Assembly (NCBI RefSeq): GCF_018070345.1 | Contig: NZ_JAGPXX010000003.1 | Coordinates: 248,001-312,000 of the forward strand | Origin: Streptomyces sp. F63 | Lineage (GTDB): Bacteria; Actinomycetota; Actinomycetes; Streptomycetales; Streptomycetaceae | Direction of reading: 5' to 3' | Length of the DNA: 64,000 nt | In this document: in pieces, positions 25,251-35,926 of the stretch | Position numbering within the stretch: the first letter of the stretch is position 1 | How the letters are laid out: each line of letters opens with the position of its first letter | Position numbers and translations under genes: made by a program | Notes under the pieces: generated by a model | Seen by the model: the letters and a program-made list of their open reading frames with translations, nothing else | What the model was told of the DNA's origin: nothing | Databases searched by the model: none

Positions 25251-28200
25251 TCAGGCGTCGAACACCTCGTTGACGAGCTGCTGCTGCTCCGCCTGGTGGC
25301 GCTTGGCCGAGCCGACCGCCGGGGAGGAGGAGTGCGGCCGGGAGACCCGGCGCAGCCGCTCGGCGGGCGGGAGACCCGCACCGACCGAGAGGTCCAGGTG
25401 GTCGATCAGGTTGAGCGCGATGAAGGGCCACGCGCCCTGGTTCGCCGGCTCCTCCTGCGCCCAGATGTACTTCTCGGTGCCGGTGTAGCGGGAGAGCTCC
25501 GCCTGGAGCTCCTTGCCGGGCAGCGGGTACAGCCGCTCCAGCCGGACCAGGGCGGTGTCGTGGGCACCGCGCTTCTCCCGCTCGGCCAGCAGGTCGTAGT
25601 AGACCTTGCCCGAGCAGAAGACGACCTTGCGGACGGCCGCCGGGTCCACCGTGTCGTCGCCGATCACCGGTCGGAAGCCGCCGGTGGTGAACTCCTCCGT
25701 CTTCGACGCGGCCGCCTTGAGCCGGAGCATCGACTTCGGGGTGAAGACGATCAGCGGCTTGTGGTGCGGGTTGTGCACCTGCCAGCGCAGCAGGTGGAAG
25801 TAGTTCGACGGCAGGGTGGGCATGGCGACCGTCATGCTGTTCTGCGCGCAGAGCTGGAGGAAGCGCTCGATCCGGGCCGAGGAGTGGTCCGGGCCCTGGC
25901 CCTCGTAGCCGTGCGGCAGCAGCAGGGTGACGCCGGAGGTCTGGCCCCACTTCTGCTCCGCCGAGGAGATGAACTCGTCGACGATGGTCTGCGCGCCGTT
26001 GACGAAGTCGCCGAACTGCGCCTCCCACATCACCAGGGCGTTCGGGCGGGCCAGCGAGTAGCCGTACTCGAAGCCCATCGCCGCGTACTCGCTGAGCAGC
26101 GAGTCGTAGACGTTGAAGCGGGCCTGGTCCTCCGACAGGTAGAGCAGCGGGGTGTAGTCGTCGCCGGTCTCGCGGTCGACGAGGACCGCGTGCCGCTGGC
26201 CGAAGGTGCCGCGGCGGGAGTCCTGGCCCGCGAGGCGGACCGGGGTGCCCTCCATCAGCAGCGAGCCGATGGCGAGGGTCTCGCCCATGCCCCAGTCGAT
26301 CGTGCCGTCCTCGACCTGCGTCGCGCGGCGCTGGAGCTGCGGGAGCAGCCGGGGGTGGACGGTGATCCGGTCGGGGATGTTGGTCTGCGACTCGGCGATG
26401 CGCTTGACCACCTCGCGCGAGATGGCGGTGTCGACCTTCACCGGGAACTCCGACTGCGGCTCCGGGACCTCGGGGGCCATCGGCGCCGCGGTGGCGTCGC
26501 GGACCTCGGTGAAGACCTTCTCCAGCTGGCCCTGGTAGTCCTGGAGGGCCTGCTCGGCCTCCTCGACGGTGATGTCGCCCCGGCCGATCAGCGACTCGGT
26601 GTAGAGCTTGCGCACCGAGCGCTTCTTGTCGATCAGGTCGTACATCAGCGGCTGGGTGAAGCCCGGGTTGTCGGACTCGTTGTGGCCCCGGCGCCGGTAG
26701 CAGATCAGGTCGATGACGACGTCCTTGTTGAACGCCTGGCGGAACTCGAAGGCGAGCCGCGCCACCCGGACCACGGCCTCCGGGTCGTCACCGTTCACAT
26801 GGAAGATCGGCGCCTCGATCATGCGGGCCACGTCGGTGGCGTACATGGAGGAGCGGGCCGACTCCGGCGCGGCGGTGAAGCCGACCTGGTTGTTGATGAC
26901 GACGTGGATGGTGCCGCCGGTGCGGTAGCCGCGGAGCTGCGACATGTTGAGCGTCTCCGCCACCACGCCCTGGCCCGCGAAGGCCGCGTCGCCGTGCAGT
27001 TGGACGGGGAGGACGGTGAAGTCCGTGCCGCCCTTGCCGATGATGTCCTGCTTGGCGCGGGCGACGCCCTCGACGACCGGGTCGACGGCCTCCAGGTGGG
27101 AGGGGTTGGCGGTGAGCGAGACCGTGATCTGCTCGCCGTCCAGGCCGGTGAAGGTGCCCTCGGCGCCCAGGTGGTACTTCACGTCACCGGAGCCGTGCAT
27201 CGACTTCGGGTCGAGGTTGCCCTCGAACTCCCGGAAGATCTGCGCGTAGGACTTGCCGACGATGTTGGCCAGGACGTTCAGCCGGCCGCGGTGGGCCATG
27301 CCGATGACGACCTCGTCCAGCCGCGACTCGGCGGCCGAGTCGAGGACCGCGTCCAGCAGCGGGATGACGGACTCGCCGCCCTCCAGCGAGAAGCGCTTCT
27401 GGCCGACGTACTTGGTCTGCAGGAACGTCTCGAACGCCTCGGCGGCGTTGAGCCGGCGCAGGATGCGCAGCTGCTCCTCGCGCTCCGGGTGGGCCTGGCC
27501 GCGCTCCACGCGGTCCTGGATCCACTTGCGCTCCTTCGGGTCCTGGATGTGCATGAACTCGATGCCGGTGGTGCGGCAGTACGAGTCCCGGAGCACGCCC
27601 AGGATGTCGCGGAGCTTCATCATCGAGCGGCCCGCGAAGCCGCCGACGGCGAACTCGCGCTCCAGGTCCCACAGGGTGAGGCCGTGCTCGATGATGTCGA
27701 GGTCGGGGTGCTTGCGCTGCTGGTACTCCAGCGGGTCGGTGTCGGCCATGACGTGGCCGCGGACCCGGTAGGCGTGGATCAGGTCGAAGACCCGGGCGGC
27801 CTTGGTGACGTCGTCGTCGTGGGAGACGTCGATGTCGCGGAGCCAGCGGACCGGCTCGTAGGGGATGCGCAGCGACTTGAAGACCTCGTCGTAGAAGTCG
27901 TTCTCGCCGAGCAGCAGCTGGCTCATGATCCGCAGGAACTCGCCGGAGGCGGCGCCCTGGATCACGCGGTGGTCATAGGTGCTCGTGAGCGTCATGACCT
28001 TGGAGATGCCGAGCTTGTTCAGGGTGTCCTGCGAGGTGCCCTGGAACTCCGCCGGGTACTCCATGGCGCCCACGCCGAGGATCAGGCCCTGCCCGGGCAT
28101 CAGGCGCGGCACGGAGTGCACGGTGCCGATGCCGCCGGGGTTGGTGAGGGAGGCGGTGACCCCGGTGAAGTCCTCCATCGTCAGCTTGTTCGCGCGGGCG

Positions 28201-29069
28201 CGGCGGACGATGTCCTCGTACGCCTGCCAGAACTCGAAGAAGCTGAGCGTCTCGGCCTTCTTGATCGCCGCGACGACGAGCTGGCGGTCGCCGTTCGGCT
28301 TCACCAGGTCGATGGCCAGGCCCAGGTTGACGTGGTCCGGCTTGACCAGCGTCGGCTTGCCGTCCTTCTCGGTGAACGAGTGGTTCATCGAGGGCATGGC
28401 CTTGAGCGCCTGCACCATGGCGTAGCCGATGAGGTGCGTGAAGGAGACCTTCCCGCCCCGGGCGCGCTTCAGGTGGTTGTTGATGACGATGCGGTTGTCG
28501 AACAGCAGCTTCACCGGGACCGCGCGGACGGAGGTGGCCGTCGGCAGTTCCAGCGAGGCGTTCATGTTCTTCGCCACGGCGGCCGACGGGCCGCGCAGCG
28601 TGACGTACTCCGGCCCCTCGGCGGGCGCCGCGGCGGGCTCGGCCGCGGCCTTGGCCGGCGCCTTCCGCCCGGGCGCCGCGGCGGGCTTGGCGGCCGGGCG
28701 GGCCGGGGCCTTCGCCGCGGGGGCCGGGGCCGGCTTCGGCTCGGCGGGCTTCGCGGCCGGCTCCGGCCGGGCGGCGGGCGCGGCGGCCTGTGCGGGTGCC
28801 GGTGCGGACGGAGACGGGGTGGCCGCCTTTCCGTTCGGCGCGGGGGCGGCCTGGTCCGGGGCGGCTGCTGCCGACCCGGTGTCCGCACCCGGCTTGTAGT
28901 CGGCGAAGAAGTCCCACCAGGCTCGGTCGACCGAGTTCGGGTCCTGGAGGTACTGCTGGTAGATCTCGTCGACGAGCCACTCGTTGGGACCGAAGGCGGC
29001 TGCGGGGTTGTTACCCCGTCCGTCCTGGTCGGTCGAGACGCTCGAAGTGTTGGGGGACTGTGGCGACAC
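25251..29069 (-). CDS. kgd: Multifunctional 2-oxoglutarate decarboxylase/dehydrogenase E1 with succinyltransferase domain
   Basis: This actinobacterial enzyme of 1272 residues combines the E1 thiamine-diphosphate dehydrogenase with an E2 succinyltransferase domain for the TCA-cycle step 2-oxoglutarate to succinyl-CoA. Residues about 1-50 are an E1 N-terminal segment ([20 protein letters not shown]). A Pro/Ala/Lys-rich linker follows to about 150. The E2-like core ends with the catalytic motif [13 protein letters not shown] near residue 366. The E1 part runs to the end, with [20 protein letters not shown] and [10 protein letters not shown] binding thiamine diphosphate. No lipoyl domain is present, as in corynebacterial OdhA and mycobacterial Kgd. 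GTG 29069 is the start. Confidence 0.96.
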   Translation of the reverse strand: MSPQSPNTSSVSTDQDGRGNNPAAAFGPNEWLVDEIYQQYLQDPNSVDRAWWDFFADYKPGADTGSAAAAPDQAAPAPNGKAATPSPSAPAPAQAAAPAARPEPAAKPAEPKPAPAPAAKAPARPAAKPAAAPGRKAPAKAAAEPAAAPAEGPEYVTLRGPSAAVAKNMNASLELPTATSVRAVPVKLLFDNRIVINNHLKRARGGKVSFTHLIGYAMVQALKAMPSMNHSFTEKDGKPTLVKPDHVNLGLAIDLVKPNGDRQLVVAAIKKAETLSFFEFWQAYEDIVRRARANKLTMEDFTGVTASLTNPGGIGTVHSVPRLMPGQGLILGVGAMEYPAEFQGTSQDTLNKLGISKVMTLTSTYDHRVIQGAASGEFLRIMSQLLLGENDFYDEVFKSLRIPYEPVRWLRDIDVSHDDDVTKAARVFDLIHAYRVRGHVMADTDPLEYQQRKHPDLDIIEHGLTLWDLEREFAVGGFAGRSMMKLRDILGVLRDSYCRTTGIEFMHIQDPKERKWIQDRVERGQAHPEREEQLRILRRLNAAEAFETFLQTKYVGQKRFSLEGGESVIPLLDAVLDSAAESRLDEVVIGMAHRGRLNVLANIVGKSYAQIFREFEGNLDPKSMHGSGDVKYHLGAEGTFTGLDGEQITVSLTANPSHLEAVDPVVEGVARAKQDIIGKGGTDFTVLPVQLHGDAAFAGQGVVAETLNMSQLRGYRTGGTIHVVINNQVGFTAAPESARSSMYATDVARMIEAPIFHVNGDDPEAVVRVARLAFEFRQAFNKDVVIDLICYRRRGHNESDNPGFTQPLMYDLIDKKRSVRKLYTESLIGRGDITVEEAEQALQDYQGQLEKVFTEVRDATAAPMAPEVPEPQSEFPVKVDTAISREVVKRIAESQTNIPDRITVHPRLLPQLQRRATQVEDGTIDWGMGETLAIGSLLMEGTPVRLAGQDSRRGTFGQRHAVLVDRETGDDYTPLLYLSEDQARFNVYDSLLSEYAAMGFEYGYSLARPNALVMWEAQFGDFVNGAQTIVDEFISSAEQKWGQTSGVTLLLPHGYEGQGPDHSSARIERFLQLCAQNSMTVAMPTLPSNYFHLLRWQVHNPHHKPLIVFTPKSMLRLKAAASKTEEFTTGGFRPVIGDDTVDPAAVRKVVFCSGKVYYDLLAEREKRGAHDTALVRLERLYPLPGKELQAELSRYTGTEKYIWAQEEPANQGAWPFIALNLIDHLDLSVGAGLPPAERLRRVSRPHSSSPAVGSAKRHQAEQQQLVNEVFDA

Positions 29070-29365
29070 GGCGGCTACCGCCCTCTTCCGCTTCCTAAGG
29101 TGGTGGACAGCGGAAATAAAGGCTACGCCTCTTACCGCGTCCGGTGCAGGCCGGGCTGGTCAGTCGTCGCGCAAGTCACACTGGCCGACTGGTTTCGGGG
29201 CAGCGCGCGGCGGGAAAATCCCGGAGTTTCGGCTCCGCGCCGGATACCGGGGATCACCGCCGGGCGGCGACGGCCTCCGGCTGCCGCAACCCTCCGGTGG
29301 CGCACCGCGGGCGGGGATGCCGGGGCCTCCCCTCCGAACGGGCGCTTCCGCTTTCGCACCCTACG

Positions 29366-30486
29366 TCAACCCTGCGCTTGGCGGCTGCCCGGCAGAGTGA
29401 CCTTTATGCGGCAGCCGCGGGACGACTCGGCCACACCGATCGAGCCGCCGTGGAGATCCACCGCCCAGCGGGCGATGGCCAGCCCGAGACCCGTGCCGCC
29501 GTCACTGCCGGGACCGTGCGGAGTGGAGACGCGGCCGCGGTTGAAGCGCTCGAAGATCCGGGCCCGCTCCGGCTCCGGGATGCCCGGCCCCTCGTCCAGC
29601 ACCTCCAGCACCACGCTCCCCGGCCCCTCGCCGCGCCGCGCGTACAGCGTCACCCGGCCCTGCGGGGGGCTGTGCTTGACCGCGTTGTCGACGAGGTTCG
29701 CCACCACCTGGTGCAGCCGCTCGGCGTCCGCGTAGGCGGTCAGCTCCGGCGGTGAGACGTCCAGATGGAGATGGACGTCCGCCCGGCCCGGCACACCCGT
29801 GGTGGCGGCCCGGCCGCGCGCCGCGTTGGTCATGCCGGCCTCCTTGATGATCCCGGAGAGATACGGCCAGACCTCGAAGCGCCGGGCGTGCAGCGGGACC
29901 ACACCGTTGTCGATGCGCGACAGGTCGAGCAGCGTCTCCACCAGCCGGCCGAGCCGCTCGGTCTGCCCGAGGGCCATCCGCATGGTCTCCGGATCGGCCT
30001 CCGAGACGCCGTCCACCACGTTCTCCAGCACCGCCCGCAGGCCCGCGATGGGCGTGCGCAGCTCGTGCGAGACGTTCGCCACGAGCTCCTTGCGGTGCCG
30101 GTCCACGGCCTCCAGGTCGGCCGCCATGTGGTTGAACGTCCGCGCCAGCTCACCGAGTTCGTCGCGGCGGTGCTCGCGGACCCGGCGGCTGTAGTCGCCG
30201 TTGGCCATGGCGCGGGCGACGGTTTTCATCTCGTCCAGCGGGGCGGTCAGCCCGTGCGCCACGAACTGGGTGATCAGCATGGTGGCGATGATCGAGAAGA
30301 TGGTGACGATGCGCAGCTCGGTGGCCGTGTTGAGGGCCATCACCACCAGCAGTGTGGTGATCGTCACCGAGCCAATGACCAGCGCGCCGAGCGCCGCCTT
30401 CACCGAACGGTACGGGTCCAGCGGCCGCAGGCTCTCCCAGAAGCGCGCCCACAGGCCCGGCTTCGCCGGCTCGGCGGGGCGGTGGT

Positions 30487-30490
<4 letters not shown>
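29366..30490 (-). CDS. Sensor histidine kinase (HAMP/HisKA)
   Basis: The 374-residue kinase has two membrane segments at about 34-55 and 59-80 with almost no extracellular loop, a HAMP domain, HisKA with NVSHELRTPIAGLRAVLENV (His142) and a HATPase domain with NLVDNAVKHSPP, LEVLDEGPGIP and GGTGLGLAIARWAVDLHGG. The very short loop suggests intramembrane sensing. The GTG at 30490 overlaps the response-regulator stop by 4 nt (GTGA), so they form a coupled pair. The stimulus cannot be told. Confidence 0.93.
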
Positions 30491-31236
<746 letters not shown>

Positions 31237-31328
31237 GTCGGTCTGCCCCTGCTGTCCCCGTGCCTGGTGCCCCGTGTCTGCCGCGGCGCGTGCTGGCTAG
31301 CAGCGTAAAGGCAGGGCGAGGGGCGCGG

Positions 31329-32123
31329 CTACGCAGGACCGATGGCGAGGTGCACGGCGTCCGGTACGCCCCGGGCAACGGGGATTTCTTCCGTCCGTAC
31401 CTGCACGAACCCGGCGTTCCACAAGGCTTGTTCGAAAGCGGCGGAGGGCTGGGCGGACCAGACGGCGAGCACGCCGCCGGGGGCCAGCCGGCGGCGGCAG
31501 GCGGCCAGGCCCTCGGGGGTGTAGAGGCGGTCGTTGTCCTCGGTGACGGTCCAGCCGGGCCCGTTGTCGATGTCCAGGCAGAGCGCGTCGTAGGTCTCCC
31601 CGCGCGGTGCGGTCCGCAGGAGGCGGACGAGATCGGCGTGGACGATCTCCGTCCGCGGGTCGGCGAGCGCCGGGCCGGACACCGCCGCCAGCGGGCCGGA
31701 GCGGTGCCAGTCGATCACCGCCTCCTCCCGCTCCACGACGGCGATCCGCCCCCAGCGCGGCTCGGCGGCGGCCCGCGCCAGGGAGAAGCCGACCCCGAGA
31801 CCGCCGATCAGCACCGACGGGCGGGGCCGGTCCGCGGGGAGCGCCGCCAGGACCGCGTCGACGAGCAGGCGTTCGGAGCGGCCGTCGGAGGTGTCCATGA
31901 GGAAGCAGCCGTTGGCGATGATCTCGTACCGCTCACCGCGCCGCCGCAGTACGACCTCGCCGTACGGGCCGCTCCGCCGGTCGACGACCACGGGCTCCCC
32001 GGCCGGGTCACCGGCCCCGTATCCCGCGTTTCCCGCGCCGGGCCCCGGGTGCGGGGAGACGGCCGGAGAGGGGCCCGACGGGGACGGGACGGAGGGGGAC
32101 GACGGGGACGGCACGGGCTGCAT
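31329..32123 (-). CDS. Spermidine synthase-like SAM-fold protein
   Basis: The 264-residue protein has a class I methyltransferase/spermidine-synthase fold. It shows GPYGEVVLRRRGERYEII, then VLIGGLGVGFSLARAA (the nucleotide-binding loop), IAVVEREEAVIDWHR and YDALCLDIDNGPGW. It lacks the usual polyamine-synthase gatekeeper stretch, so polyamine synthesis is doubtful and spermine/spermidine synthase family is the safest label. The first 40 residues are Pro/Ser-rich. ATG 32123 is chosen because the frame upstream is low-complexity. Confidence 0.82.
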   Translation of the reverse strand: MQPVPSPSSPSVPSPSGPSPAVSPHPGPGAGNAGYGAGDPAGEPVVVDRRSGPYGEVVLRRRGERYEIIANGCFLMDTSDGRSERLLVDAVLAALPADRPRPSVLIGGLGVGFSLARAAAEPRWGRIAVVEREEAVIDWHRSGPLAAVSGPALADPRTEIVHADLVRLLRTAPRGETYDALCLDIDNGPGWTVTEDNDRLYTPEGLAACRRRLAPGGVLAVWSAQPSAAFEQALWNAGFVQVRTEEIPVARGVPDAVHLAIGPA

Positions 32124-32282
32124 GGGCGGACGGGTCCTTCTCGGAGCGCCCCGGGCCGGGGGCCGGGGCCGCGGGCGGGCGGCGGGTGGCGCTCCCCGCG
32201 CGGCGCGCCGGGCGGGCCGGCGGGAGGCGCCGCCCAGGGTAGTGACCACGCCGGCCGGCCCGCCCGGGTTTTCCCCTGGCCG

Positions 32283-33629
32283 CTACGGGCGGGTGACGCG
32301 GTCCGGGTCGCAGGCCCGGGCGGCGGCGAACCAGTCGGCGAACCAGGCCGCGCGCTCCGCGCGGCTCATGGTGTCCAGGGCCTTCACCACGGGGGTGTCG
32401 AGCAGGCGGTCGTCCATGGCGCCGGGCCACTGGCCGTGCGCCCACAGCAGCACCTCGTGGGACCACTCGGGGCGGATGCGCTCGCTCCGGCAGTCCCAGG
32501 CGAGCAGGGACTGGAGGACGGCGTCGCGCTGGAAGTAGTCGAGCCGCCGGTCGCTTCCGAGGTCGCCGCGGTGGACGATGCGGACCTCCACGGCGTCCGG
32601 ACCGGCGGCGGAACGGCCGCCCGGCGCTGGCGCTCTCTCCTCGAACCGTGCGGGCGCGCCCGGCGCCCCCGCGGTCAGGCCGTACGCCCAGCGGACGGGG
32701 TCGGCCACCCGCTCGCGCATGCCCTCGTGCGCCCGGCGCATACAGATCTGCGGGCGCTCCCCCTCGCAGACGAACTCGGCGGCGGCCCGGTCGTACACCC
32801 ACACCGCGCCGGGCTGCTGGACCAGGGGCACCGCCCCGGCGACCGCCACCGCCAGCGGCAGCGCCGCCAGCCACTTTCGGCGGGCCCCGGCGGCCAGCAG
32901 CATGGCCGCCGCCAGCCCGGCGAACCAGGCCGTGTGCGCGGCGCTCGCCCACAGGGCCGGTTCCGACCCCTCCCGGATGTCGAACGCGGCGGGGATCAGC
33001 TGTGCGAGGCCACTGCTCGCCGGTACGTTCCACAGGACCAGGGCGGCGTAGCCGGAAAGAGCGGCCAGCGGCGCCACGGGCCACCACGGGACGTACCGGC
33101 CGAGGAGATGCCCGCCCGCGGCGAAGGCTGCCACCGCGGCCAGGTCCACGAGCACGGGGCCGAGCAGCGGATGCCCGTACGCGGAGGCGTTCGGCCAGGT
33201 GAGCGCGGTCAGGACCGCCCAGGTGACGAGATAGGCGGCCACGGCCGCCAGCCACACCGGGAACAGGCCGGCGGTCAGCCGGTGCAGCGTCGGCCGGGGT
33301 GTCGCGCGGGCCCACTCGGCCGTGTGCCGGCGCCGCTCACGTCCGGCCTCCCAGCAGGCGGCGCCCGCCACCAGGGGGCCCAGCAGAATCTGCAGCGCGT
33401 GTGCGTGCTGGGCCATGGCAGGCCAGTCCGCCTGGTACGGGTCGCGTCCGCCGAACACGGCGATGAGCAGGGTCGCGAGGCAGATGGCGAAGGTCCACGG
33501 CGCGGTGCCGCGCAGGCTCTCGATGCGGAGGACGGCGAGCGCGGGGGAGGTCCGCACGGGGCCGCCGCCCGGCTTCGCGGGGGCCGCCGTCTCCGGGGCG
33601 CCGTCCGTCATGAGGGGTGTGGGAGTCAT
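32283..33629 (-). CDS. ABC-2-type transporter permease, 448 aa
   Basis: The protein begins TPTPLMTDGAPETAAP and has about six hydrophobic segments between residues 40 and 300, for example APWTFAICLATLLIAVFGG, ALQILLGPLVAGAACWEAGR and LAALPLVAVAG-like stretches. The C-terminal 150 residues are soluble and hydrophilic, containing CEGERPQICMRRAHEGMRER. It is the last gene of the sigma/anti-sigma/ABC operon and overlaps the ATPase by 4 nt (ATGA), so it is its membrane partner. I do not recognise the transported substrate. The soluble tail is unusual for an ABC-2 permease. Confidence 0.82.
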   Translation of the reverse strand: MTPTPLMTDGAPETAAPAKPGGGPVRTSPALAVLRIESLRGTAPWTFAICLATLLIAVFGGRDPYQADWPAMAQHAHALQILLGPLVAGAACWEAGRERRRHTAEWARATPRPTLHRLTAGLFPVWLAAVAAYLVTWAVLTALTWPNASAYGHPLLGPVLVDLAAVAAFAAGGHLLGRYVPWWPVAPLAALSGYAALVLWNVPASSGLAQLIPAAFDIREGSEPALWASAAHTAWFAGLAAAMLLAAGARRKWLAALPLAVAVAGAVPLVQQPGAVWVYDRAAAEFVCEGERPQICMRRAHEGMRERVADPVRWAYGLTAGAPGAPARFEERAPAPGGRSAAGPDAVEVRIVHRGDLGSDRRLDYFQRDAVLQSLLAWDCRSERIRPEWSHEVLLWAHGQWPGAMDDRLLDTPVVKALDTMSRAERAAWFADWFAAARACDPDRVTRP

Positions 33630-34522
33630 CGGAGCGCCGCCTTCCGCGTGGCCCGCGCGTCGTGGGTGTCCGTACCGCGCCCGCGCTCGCGCCGGTGGCG
33701 CCGCAGTGCGCTGGTGTAGCCGCGTTCCAGTGGGTTGTCGCCGGGCGCGTCGGCGTCCGTCTCCGCGCACGCGGCCAGCTCGTCCGGCGTGCCCCGGAAC
33801 GCGACGCGGCCGGACTCCAGCAGCGTCACGTCCGCGCAGGCCGAGCCGACGTCCTCGACGAGATGTGTGGAGACCAGCACGGTTGTGTCACGGCCCAGTT
33901 CGCGCAGGAGGCCCCGGAACTCCACCCGGCGCTCCGGGTCCAGACCGGCCGTCGGTTCGTCGAGAAGCAGCAGTTCCGGTCCGCCGAGGACGGCCTGGGC
34001 GATGCCGACCCGGCGGACCGCGCCGCCGGAGAGGGTGCCCAGTCGCCGGTCGAGGGAGGGCCCGAGCCCGACGCGTTCGGCCGCCTGTTCGACCGCGGCG
34101 GGCGCCTTCCCGCCGGGCAGCTCCTTCAGCCAGGCGAAGTAGCCCAGCGTGTCGCGCACCGTGAAGGACGGGTAGTAGCCGAACTCCTGTGGCAGGTAGC
34201 CCAGTCGGCGGCGGATCTCCGTCCGTTCGCGGTGTGTCCCCGGGGCGAGGCCCAGCAGGCGGACTTCCCCGGCGGCCGGGCGGGCGACGGTGGCGAGCAC
34301 CCGCAGCAGCGAGGTCTTGCCCGCCCCGTTCGGTCCGAGCAGGCCGTGCACGCCCGTGCCGAGATCGAGGTCCACCCCGTCCAGGGCGGTCATGCGGCGG
34401 TGGCGGACGGTCAGGCCCCGGACGGTCAGGCCCCGGTCGGGGTTACGGGGCTCCGGGGCGGGTTCCCGGTCGGCCGGGCCCCGCCCCGTCGGGTCGGGCA
34501 CCGGGGCGGATGAGGGGTTCAC
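33626..34522 (-). CDS. ABC transporter ATP-binding protein
   Basis: The 298-residue ATPase has Walker A (LLGPNGAGKTSLLRVLATVA), Q-loop YLPQEFGYYPSFTVRD, signature LGTLSGGAVRRVGIAQA and Walker B LLLLDEPTAGLDP, with VSTHLVEDVGSACADV. The pattern resembles exporters that work with ABC-2 permeases. The first 30 residues are Pro/Arg-rich with a short repeat (GLTVRGLTVR). Its GTG at 34522 now follows a ribosome site supplied by the end of the tnpB element; before that insertion it overlapped the anti-sigma stop. Confidence 0.9.
   Translation of the reverse strand: MNPSSAPVPDPTGRGPADREPAPEPRNPDRGLTVRGLTVRHRRMTALDGVDLDLGTGVHGLLGPNGAGKTSLLRVLATVARPAAGEVRLLGLAPGTHRERTEIRRRLGYLPQEFGYYPSFTVRDTLGYFAWLKELPGGKAPAAVEQAAERVGLGPSLDRRLGTLSGGAVRRVGIAQAVLGGPELLLLDEPTAGLDPERRVEFRGLLRELGRDTTVLVSTHLVEDVGSACADVTLLESGRVAFRGTPDELAACAETDADAPGDNPLERGYTSALRRHRRERGRGTDTHDARATRKAALR
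34518..34522 (+). other. TTCAC insertion target of the tnpB element (predicted TAM)
   Basis: TTCAC lies immediately 5' of the reconstructed left end. IS200/IS605 elements insert 3' of a short target motif without duplication, and TnpB nucleases use that same motif as TAM. The reading follows from the reconstructed empty site. Confidence 0.65.
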
Positions 34523-34540
34523 CAGACTTCTCCCAGGAGG

Positions 34541-34560
34541 CCCCGTCCTTCAGGGCGGGG
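34541..34560 (+). repeat. Left-end subterminal hairpin of tnpB element
   Basis: CCCCGTCC pairs with GGGCGGGG through one G-T mismatch around the loop TTCA, 18 nt inside the left end. Such imperfect hairpins are what TnpA recognises on single-stranded DNA. Confidence 0.75.
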
Positions 34561-34653
34561 AGGAATGGGTCCTTGGCGCGGAGGCGCGGAGCGCCGGAGT
34601 TCGCTGCGCATCTGTTCTGACCTGCGCTCTCTTCCGTTGTCAGTGGGGGGTGT

Positions 34654-34659
34654 TAGGTT
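34654..34659 (+). promoter_or_regulatory. -10 box for leaderless tnpB mRNA
   Basis: TAGGTT followed by 7 nt and the ATG at 34667. A TTGTCA lies 11 nt upstream, which is too close to serve as a normal -35. Confidence 0.45.
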
Positions 34660-34666
34660 GCGGATC

Positions 34667-35872
34667 ATGACGACGACACCGATAGCCGCGCAGGGGGCCG
34701 GTCATGCCCGGTACACCTTCCGGCTCCGTGTGTCGTCCGGCGTGCTCGCCCAGCTCGAAGACGAGTGGGCGCGCTGCCGCTGGGTGTGGAACGAGTGCGT
34801 GGCGATGTCGCGCAGGGTCCACAAGCACAACAAAGCGACTGGCGAGAACGCGACGTGTGGTCCGGCGCAGCTCGACAAGATGCTGACCGATGCCCGCCAG
34901 TCGATGACCTGGCTGCGCGAAGGTGCCTCGGTTCCGCAGCAGCAGACCATCCGGGACTTCGCCAAGTCCCGCGCCAAGGCCCTCAGGGACATCAAGGCGA
35001 AGCTTGCGATGCGGCAGCGGGCAGGGATGCCCCGCATCAAGCGGAAGCGCGAGGCCGCGCCGTCGCTGAACTACACGACCCGTGGTTTCCGGATCCGCGA
35101 CGGGCGGCTGCACCTGGCCGGCGGGATTGTGCTGACGGTGGTGTGGTCGCGGGAGCTGCCCAAGCCGCCGTCCTCGGTGCGCGTGTACCGGGACAGTCTC
35201 GGACACTGGTACGCCGGCTTCGTCGTGGCCACGGTGACCGAGCCGCTGCCGGAGACCGGCGCGGTCATCGGCATCGACTGGGGCGTGAAGGAGACCGCGA
35301 CCACGACCTCCGATGCCCACGACCTGCCGCACGCCCAGCACGGCAAGACGGCCGCCCAGAAGCTCGCGCACTATCAGCGGATGATGGCCCGGCGCCGCAC
35401 TCCGAAGAACCGGCCTGACACCAAGGGCTACAAGAAGGCGCGCCGGGCGGCGGCGAAGGTGTCGAAGAAGATCACACGGCAGCGGACCGACACCGGCCGC
35501 AAGTGGGCCAAATCCGTCGTCCGTGACTTCGACGTCCTGGCGGTGGAGGACTTCCGGCCGAAGTTCCTCGCCAAGTCCACCATGGCCCGCAAGGCGGCCG
35601 ACGCCGCCATCGGCGCCACCAAGACCGCACTGGTCGAGATGGCCCGCAAGCACGGCCGCGCCCTGCACCTGGTCAACCCCGCGCACACCACGATGGACTG
35701 CGCGCACTGCGGGGCGAGAGCCAAGCACCGCATCCCCCTCTCCGAAAGAACGTATACGTGCACCGCGTGCGGAACCGTCTCGCCCAGGGACAAGAACTCC
35801 GCCCGCGTGATGCTCGTCCGGGCTGGTCTCAACCCGGCTAGTGCTGATCTTGTAAGCCCTGCCCGTCGCTGA
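34667..35872 (+). CDS. tnpB: RNA-guided endonuclease TnpB
   Basis: TnpB is the ancestor of Cas12 nucleases and cuts DNA guided by an omega RNA made from the element's right end. The 401-residue protein has an N-terminal helical region (ARCRWVWNECVAMSRRVHK) and a split RuvC site: D204 in GIDWGVKETATT, E294 in VLAVEDFRPK and D375 in SPRDKNSARVML. A zinc finger is formed by C345, C348, C365 and C368 (CAHCGA and CTACGT). All catalytic residues are present and the frame is intact, so it may be active. ATG 34667 gives a normal length. It is encoded antisense to the interrupted operon. Confidence 0.95.
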   Translation: MTTTPIAAQGAGHARYTFRLRVSSGVLAQLEDEWARCRWVWNECVAMSRRVHKHNKATGENATCGPAQLDKMLTDARQSMTWLREGASVPQQQTIRDFAKSRAKALRDIKAKLAMRQRAGMPRIKRKREAAPSLNYTTRGFRIRDGRLHLAGGIVLTVVWSRELPKPPSSVRVYRDSLGHWYAGFVVATVTEPLPETGAVIGIDWGVKETATTTSDAHDLPHAQHGKTAAQKLAHYQRMMARRRTPKNRPDTKGYKKARRAAAKVSKKITRQRTDTGRKWAKSVVRDFDVLAVEDFRPKFLAKSTMARKAADAAIGATKTALVEMARKHGRALHLVNPAHTTMDCAHCGARAKHRIPLSERTYTCTACGTVSPRDKNSARVMLVRAGLNPASADLVSPARR

Positions 35873-35926
35873 CGGTCAGGCGAAGTGAGCTAGGAATCCC
35901 CCTCGTTTACGAGGGGGAGAAGTCAA
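35800..35926 (+). ncRNA. Predicted omega RNA scaffold at the right end
   Basis: By family knowledge the omega RNA covers the 3' part of tnpB and the right end, with the guide being flanking DNA from 35927 onward (AGTCGCTCCAGACGG...). The right-end hairpin and a small CGTC/GACG hairpin near 35868 lie in it. The 5' limit given is approximate. Confidence 0.45.
35898..35917 (+). repeat. Right-end subterminal hairpin of tnpB element
   Basis: CCCCCTCG and CGAGGGGG form a perfect 8-bp stem around TTTA, 9 nt from the right end. It differs in sequence from the left hairpin. Confidence 0.8.

Larger units (their letters stand above)
34523..35926 (+). mobile_element. IS200/IS605-type tnpB element without tnpA (1404 bp)
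   Basis: The ends are inferred by reconstruction. Joining base 34522 to 35927 recreates CTGTGA, an anti-sigma stop overlapping the ATPase GTG, matching the 4-nt overlaps elsewhere in this operon. The left end follows TTCAC and the right end finishes TCAA, as expected for this family. Each end has a subterminal hairpin, and no target duplication is present. It carries tnpB only, so movement would need a TnpA from elsewhere. The right end supplies the new TGA stop of the anti-sigma gene and the left end supplies GGGAG before the ATPase GTG. Confidence 0.88.

Noticed and set aside
24601..26028. Large reverse frame over the sucA end and the repeats
   Set aside because: It overlaps kgd in another frame and has no recognisable domain; only the 59-codon DUF6104 part in a different frame is supported.
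34637..34659. TTGTCA/TAGGTT as a normal promoter for tnpB
   Set aside because: The spacing is only 11 nt; only the -10 part was kept.
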